Assembly: GCA_030524745.1 (NCBI GenBank)
Contig: JAUNGC010000006.1
Span: 78,281 to 142,280 of the forward strand
Reading direction: 5' to 3'
From: Eubacteriales bacterium
GTDB taxonomy: Bacteria; Bacillota; Clostridia; Lachnospirales; Lachnospiraceae
Length of the DNA: 64,000 bases
The position numbers were made by a program, and so were the translations under genes. Below the pieces are notes generated by a model. It was not told where the DNA came from and did no database searches. It saw only the letters and a program-made list of their open reading frames with translations. Below are positions 59,896 through 64,000 of the stretch, piece by piece (position 1 is the first letter of the stretch; each line of letters begins with the position of its first letter).

Positions 59896-60378
59896 ATGGA
59901 AGAAAAAAAGAACATTCTAACTTATGAGGGACTTCGCAGGTATGAAGATGAACTGCATGAATTGAAAGTGATCAAGCGTCAGGAAGTTGCGCAGAAGATC
60001 AAAGAGGCGAGAGAACAGGGGGACTTGTCCGAGAATGCAGAATATGATGCAGCCAAGGACGAACAGAGAGATATCGAGGCAAGAATTGAAGAACTGGAGA
60101 AGATTCTGAAGAATGCCGAAGTTGTTGTGGAAGATGAAGTGGATCTGGACCGGATCAATATCGGATGTCAGGTCAAGATTCTGGATCTGGAATTTGATGA
60201 AGAACTGGATTATAAAATTGTCGGCTCTACGGAGGCGAACAGCTTAAAAGGAAAGATTTCCAATGAATCTCCGGTCGGCAAAGCGCTGATCGGCGCGAAG
60301 ATCGGGGACCTTGTGGAAGTGGAAACACAGGCCGGCGTTTTGCAGTACAGAGTGTTGGAAATCGAACGGTCAAACTGA
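59896..60378 (+). CDS. greA: Transcription elongation factor GreA
   Basis: This 160-residue factor binds the RNA polymerase secondary channel and rescues backtracked complexes. The N-terminal coiled coil (about 8-75) has the acidic tip in LSENAEYDAAKDEQRDIEAR. The C-terminal FKBP-like domain (about 85-158) has EANSLKGKISNESPVGKALI and IGDLVEVETQAG. The true ATG is 59896, after GAGG; an upstream in-frame ATG at 59740 begins within the promoter. lysS follows after 113 bp and probably shares the transcript. Confidence 0.95.
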   Translation: MEEKKNILTYEGLRRYEDELHELKVIKRQEVAQKIKEAREQGDLSENAEYDAAKDEQRDIEARIEELEKILKNAEVVVEDEVDLDRINIGCQVKILDLEFDEELDYKIVGSTEANSLKGKISNESPVGKALIGAKIGDLVEVETQAGVLQYRVLEIERSN

Positions 60379-60491
60379 GAAAGCGGGAGACGCAGCCGTT
60401 TCGCGTCGCCTGAAAGGCGATAGACAGCTATGGGCAGTCCCGGACGGGACAGGCTTTGGGCCGGAACGGCTTTATGGAAAGGAAAACAGAC

Positions 60492-61991
60492 ATGGCAGAA
60501 AATAATAATACTGCGAAGACACAGGAGCAGGATTTAAACCAGATTTTAAAAGTCAGAAGAGAGAAATTAGCTGCGCTTCAGGAAGCAGGAAAAGATCCCT
60601 TCCGCCATGTGAAATATGATGTCACGGCGCACAGCATGGACATCAAAGAGCGCTATGAGGAGATGGAAGGGCAGACGGTCAGCATTGCAGGCCGCATTAT
60701 GTTCAAGCGCGTGATGGGTAAGGCTTCCTTCTGCAACGTGCAGGATCTGCAGGGAAGCATTCAGGCCTATGTGGCGCGGGACAATATCGGTGAGGAATCC
60801 TATGCGGATTTTAAAAAATATGATGTGGGCGACATTGTCGGCGTAAAGGGCGAGGTGTTTAAGACTAAGACGGGAGAGATTTCCGTTCATGCGTCCGAAG
60901 TTCTTCTGCTGTCCAAGAGCCTGCAGGTGCTTCCGGAGAAATTCCACGGCCTGACCAATACGGATTTGAGATACCGTCAGCGCTATGTGGATCTGATTAT
61001 GAATCAGGATGTGAAGGACACCTTTGTGAAGCGCTCTAAAATTATCAGCGCGATCCGCCGGTATCTGGACGGACAGGGCTTTATGGAAGTGGAGACTCCT
61101 ATGCTGGTGGCAAACGCCGGCGGCGCTACTGCCAGACCCTTTGAGACACATTACAATGCGCTGGATGAGGACGTGAAACTCCGCATTTCGCTGGAACTGT
61201 ATTTGAAGAGACTGATTGTGGGCGGCATGGAACGCGTCTATGAGATCGGCCGCGTATTCAGAAACGAAGGATTGGACACCAGACACAATCCGGAGTTTAC
61301 GCTGATGGAACTTTACCAGGCCTATACGGATTATCACGGCATGATGGATCTGTCCGAGAATCTGTACCGTTATGTGGCGCAGGAAGTTCTGGGGACAACC
61401 CTGGTGCCCTGGGGCGATGTGGTGATCGATCTGGGCAAACCTTTTGAACGCATTACGATGCTGGACGCCGTGAAAAAATATGCGGGAGTGGATTTTAGTG
61501 AAATTCATACCGACGAAGAAGCGAAGGCGCTGGCGAAGGAGCATCATATCGAGTTTGAAGACAGACACAAGAAGGGCGATATTCTGAGCCTCTTCTTTGA
61601 AGAATATGTGGAAGAGCATCTGATCCAGCCCACCTTCGTGATGGATCATCCGGTGGAAATCTCTCCGCTGACCAAGAAGAAACCGGAGAATCCGGATTAT
61701 GTGGAACGCTTTGAATTGTTCATCAACGGCGGCGAAATGGCCAACGCTTATTCTGAATTAAACGATCCCATCGATCAGAGAGCGCGCTTTAAGGCACAGG
61801 AAGAACTGATTTCCCAGGGAGATGAGGAAGCCAATACCACGGACGAGGATTTCATGAACGCGCTGGAGATCGGTATGCCCCCCACGGGCGGCATCGGTTT
61901 CGGAATCGACCGCATGGTGATGCTGATGACCAATTCTCCCGCAATTCGGGACGTGCTGCTGTTTCCCACGATGCGGTCACTGGATAAATAG
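60492..61991 (+). CDS. lysS: Lysyl-tRNA synthetase, class II
   Basis: It charges tRNA-Lys with lysine in the cytoplasm. The 499 residues comprise an OB anticodon-binding domain (about 55-150; [20 protein letters not shown]) and a class II catalytic domain. Motif 1 surrounds the FMEVETPML segment, motif 2 is [18 protein letters not shown] and motif 3 is [20 protein letters not shown] 60492 follows AAGGA; a longer in-frame version from 60456 is not supported. No T-box leader was found in the short upstream gap, only small GC hairpins. Confidence 0.96.
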   Translation: MAENNNTAKTQEQDLNQILKVRREKLAALQEAGKDPFRHVKYDVTAHSMDIKERYEEMEGQTVSIAGRIMFKRVMGKASFCNVQDLQGSIQAYVARDNIGEESYADFKKYDVGDIVGVKGEVFKTKTGEISVHASEVLLLSKSLQVLPEKFHGLTNTDLRYRQRYVDLIMNQDVKDTFVKRSKIISAIRRYLDGQGFMEVETPMLVANAGGATARPFETHYNALDEDVKLRISLELYLKRLIVGGMERVYEIGRVFRNEGLDTRHNPEFTLMELYQAYTDYHGMMDLSENLYRYVAQEVLGTTLVPWGDVVIDLGKPFERITMLDAVKKYAGVDFSEIHTDEEAKALAKEHHIEFEDRHKKGDILSLFFEEYVEEHLIQPTFVMDHPVEISPLTKKKPENPDYVERFELFINGGEMANAYSELNDPIDQRARFKAQEELISQGDEEANTTDEDFMNALEIGMPPTGGIGFGIDRMVMLMTNSPAIRDVLLFPTMRSLDK

Positions 61992-62015
61992 TTTGTACAA
62001 CAATGGAGGTAAGAA

Positions 62016-62351
62016 ATGACGAAGGCACAGATTTTGAAAAAAGAAATTTTAAGTCAGTACAGAAGCGTCAGACAGTTCGCTCTTGAGATGCAGATTCCTT
62101 ACAGTACATTGGTGACTGCGCTGGAACGGGGCATCGACGGAATGGCTTATGGCACTGTGATCAAAATGTGCAGTAAGCTGAACCTGAATCCGGTGGATTT
62201 CACTTCTCTGGAGAGAGATACGACGATCAGCGAGCAGCTTCTGGAAAACCATGTCATGCAGTATTATGTGAAGCTGAATCAGGAAGGCCGTGATAAGATA
62301 CTGGGCCTTATGGAAGATTTTGTTCAGATTAAGAAATACAAAGCAAAATAA
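62016..62351 (+). CDS. Small Cro/CI-type helix-turn-helix protein
   Basis: This 111-residue cytoplasmic protein has an N-terminal XRE-like helix-turn-helix (about 10-65; SVRQFALEMQIPYSTLVTAL, VIKMCSKLNLNPVDF), then a short helical tail (QEGRDKILGLMEDFVQIKKY), a pattern of small chromosomal regulators. Its targets are unknown. GGAGG lies before the ATG. It starts 24 bp after lysS and may be co-transcribed. A small GTCCGG/CCGGAC hairpin lies at 62358-62374 before glf. Confidence 0.8.
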   Translation: MTKAQILKKEILSQYRSVRQFALEMQIPYSTLVTALERGIDGMAYGTVIKMCSKLNLNPVDFTSLERDTTISEQLLENHVMQYYVKLNQEGRDKILGLMEDFVQIKKYKAK

Positions 62352-62413
62352 ATTGCCGTCCGGTTTTGCCGGACCGTTCAAAAGCCGCGGATGCGGCAGA
62401 ATGAGAGGATACC

Positions 62414-63538
62414 ATGCATTATGATTATCTGATTGCGGGAACGGGATTATTCGGCGCGGTGTTTGCCTATGAGATGCAGACCCGCGGCAAAAAGGTCCTG
62501 CTGGTGGAGAAAAAAGATCATATTGCGGGGAATATCTATACGGAGAAAGTGATGGGCATCAACGTACACAGGTTTGGTGCCCATATTTTTCATACTTCGG
62601 ATGAAGAGGTATGGGAGTATGTGAACCGCTTCGCCAGGTTCAATCACTATATCAATTCCCCCGTGGCGGTTTACCGGGACGAACTCTATAACTTGCCCTT
62701 CAATATGAATACGTTCAGTAAAATGTGGAACATCAAAACCCCTGCGCAGGCAAAACAGATCATCGCCGCCCAGATCGCGGAACGAAACATTACGGAACCG
62801 AAGAACCTGGAAGAGCAGGCGCTGTCGCTGGCAGGCCGGGACGTTTATGAGAAGCTGGTAAAAGGCTATACGGAGAAACAGTGGGGCAGAGACTGTAAAG
62901 AACTGCCCGCCTTCATTATAAAAAGGCTGCCGCTGCGGTTTACGTTTGACAACAACTATTTCAACGATCCCTACCAGGGCATTCCAGAAGGCGGTTACAC
63001 GCAGATTGTGGAAAAGCTTCTGGAAGGCAGCAGAGTGCTCACCGGAATCTCTTATCAGGATTTTGTCAGACAGAATGCGCAGAAACCGGAAGCGGAGCGG
63101 GATACCTGGGACAAACTGCTCTACACCGGCATGATCGACGAATATTACGAGTATTGCTTCGGCGCGCTGGAATACCGTTCGCTCCGCTTTGAAACGGAAG
63201 AACTGCCCGACGAGGATAACTACCAGGGCAATGCGGTCGTCAACTACACCGAACGGGAAGTGCCCTACACCAGAATCATAGAACATAAGCACTTTGAATT
63301 CGGCTCCGGCCCCGGAACCGTCATCACCCGGGAATACCCGGCGCAGTGGCAGAAAGGCGACGAACCCTACTATCCCATTAACGACGGCAAAAACAGCGCC
63401 CTTTACGCCAGATACGCCGCCCTTGCCGCAAAAGAGAAAAACATCCTCTTCGGCGGCCGCCTCGGTCAGTACAAATACTACGACATGGACAAAGTCATCC
63501 GCGCCGCCCTCGACATGGTCCAAACCGAACTCTCCTGA
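62414..63538 (+). CDS. glf: UDP-galactopyranose mutase
   Basis: It converts UDP-galactopyranose to UDP-galactofuranose, the donor for galactofuranose-containing envelope glycans, using reduced FAD. The 374 residues start with FAD motif YLIAGTGLFGAVFAYEMQTR. NVHRFGAHIFHTSDEEVWEY and FNHYINSPVAVYRDELYNLP are active-site signatures. GYTEKQWGRDCKELPAFIIK and DEYYEYCFGALEYRSL, with FEFGSGPGTVITREYP, are the substrate-binding Arg/Tyr regions. From about 63150 onward codons end in C more often than elsewhere in the gene. The substrate could come from the GalE at the start of the window. Confidence 0.95.
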   Translation: MHYDYLIAGTGLFGAVFAYEMQTRGKKVLLVEKKDHIAGNIYTEKVMGINVHRFGAHIFHTSDEEVWEYVNRFARFNHYINSPVAVYRDELYNLPFNMNTFSKMWNIKTPAQAKQIIAAQIAERNITEPKNLEEQALSLAGRDVYEKLVKGYTEKQWGRDCKELPAFIIKRLPLRFTFDNNYFNDPYQGIPEGGYTQIVEKLLEGSRVLTGISYQDFVRQNAQKPEAERDTWDKLLYTGMIDEYYEYCFGALEYRSLRFETEELPDEDNYQGNAVVNYTEREVPYTRIIEHKHFEFGSGPGTVITREYPAQWQKGDEPYYPINDGKNSALYARYAALAAKEKNILFGGRLGQYKYYDMDKVIRAALDMVQTELS

Positions 63539-64000
63539 CACCAAAGACTATCCTGTCCTTTGCAGCAACTTATTTAATCCCTTCCGGAGTAAAAGAATCT
63601 TTTTTATGTTATAAGAAATTCCACCGGATTTCCTATAGCATAAAAAACTTTGAGGGATGCGCATGCACGCGGAAGGAAAATGTTTCCTGATGGCAATTTT
63701 TGAGGTTCTGCATTCTTTTTTGCGAAGCGTTTGAAAAAGCTGCGGTTGTCAGAAGCAGCCTGGCGGTGGCATTCCTTTTGCTGCAGCACCTTTGAAAAAG
63801 CATCGGCACTTAGCGAGCGGCGGCCGAAACGAAGTGAAGGCCGATGCGAGCTTAGTACCGCTATGCTTTTTCAGAGCGGAAGAGTGTGCTGCAAAAAAGG
63901 AATGCCGCCGCCGGGCGTCCTGCAAACCGCAGTTTTTTCATATAATGGTAACTTGAAAAAGTAAATTCCAGTGCAAAGTTAAATTCCACCGGGTTTTAAA
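63539..64000. repeat. Gene-free end with a nested inverted repeat
   Basis: No gene is supported here. Arms at 63762-63789 and 63884-63912 (GGCGGTGGCATTCC... and its complement) enclose AAAAAGCAT/ATGCTTTTT and the pair CGGCACTTAGCGAGC / GCGAGCTTAGTACCG, forming a hairpin of about 150 bp. TGCGAAGCGTTTGA at 63721 also occurs within the relQ leader repeats (11379-11392, GCGAAGCGTTTGA elsewhere). The 12-mer AAATTCCACCGG near 63607 recurs near 63981. Confidence 0.65.

Noticed and set aside
60379-60491. T-box leader for lysS
   Set aside because: The gap is short and lacks the T-box AGGGTGG-type bulge and terminator; only minor GC hairpins are present.
63150-63538. C-ending codon shift in the 3' part of glf as horizontal transfer or fusion
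   Set aside because: The protein remains a continuous, normal-length mutase with conserved C-terminal motifs; local composition drift is enough.
62447-63544. 365-residue open frame antisense to glf, and similar long antisense frames in dnaE, murA, argF and the lipoprotein gene
   Set aside because: They mirror strongly conserved genes on the other strand and have no start signals; codon structure of the sense gene explains them.

Overview
The window looks like a chromosomal segment of an anaerobic Clostridia of the Lachnospiraceae type. The evidence is roughly even base composition, strong AGGAGG ribosome binding sites, a SAM-I riboswitch before metK, Ktr-type potassium uptake, YesM/YesN two-component signalling, SleB-type cell-wall hydrolases with SH3b domains, and several Lachnospiraceae-style small hypothetical genes. 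This placement is inferred from gene style, not from a database search. No rRNA, tRNA, CRISPR array, transposase or integrase was recognised.

Layout. 1-1.6 kb: sugar-nucleotide genes (partial nucleotidyltransferase, galE). 1.7-4.8 kb: an OmpR-type regulator and its sensor kinase. 4.8-6.9 kb: a TetR repressor and an MFS exporter sharing CATAC/GTATG operators. 6.9-7.6 kb: a hemolysin III-type membrane protein. 7.7-10.1 kb: a divergent locus with LexA-like SOS boxes between a small sigma-like regulator and a two-gene operon encoding a stefin/cystatin-like protein and a 470-residue protein shaped like an alpha-helical pore-forming toxin. 10.2-14.8 kb: accessory sequence, with a 376-bp long-hairpin element, a 70-bp tandem repeat containing mini-ORFs ahead of a RelQ-type alarmone synthetase, a histidine phosphatase, a decayed gene, and a RhuM-family gene bracketed by direct repeats.

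14.8-32 kb is mostly core: a hendecad coiled-coil membrane protein, a flavin reductase, a LysM/G5/M23 peptidase, murA with a possible leader attenuator, riboswitch-controlled metK, a large lipoprotein, dnaE, a second long-hairpin element, pfkA, ktrB-ktrA, an rRNA methyltransferase and proC. 32.2-46.8 kb: two paralogous SleB hydrolases flank a sugar-use locus (YesM/YesN, ABC importer without ATPase, ChbG-type deacetylase, esterase, MBL hydrolase, GH65 phosphorylase, beta-phosphoglucomutase). This locus probably senses, imports and phosphorolytically cleaves an alpha-disaccharide or a decorated relative.

46.9-64 kb: an NfeD/SPFH membrane-domain pair, a complete oppBCDFA peptide importer behind a hairpin-rich leader, an SDR protein, argF, birA, dusB, greA, lysS, a small HTH regulator and glf. 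The end of the window is a nested inverted repeat.

The best candidates for something undescribed are the SOS-box/sigma/stefin/toxin-like locus, the long hairpins whose arms differ between copies while remaining self-complementary, and the mini-ORF repeat leader upstream of relQ.
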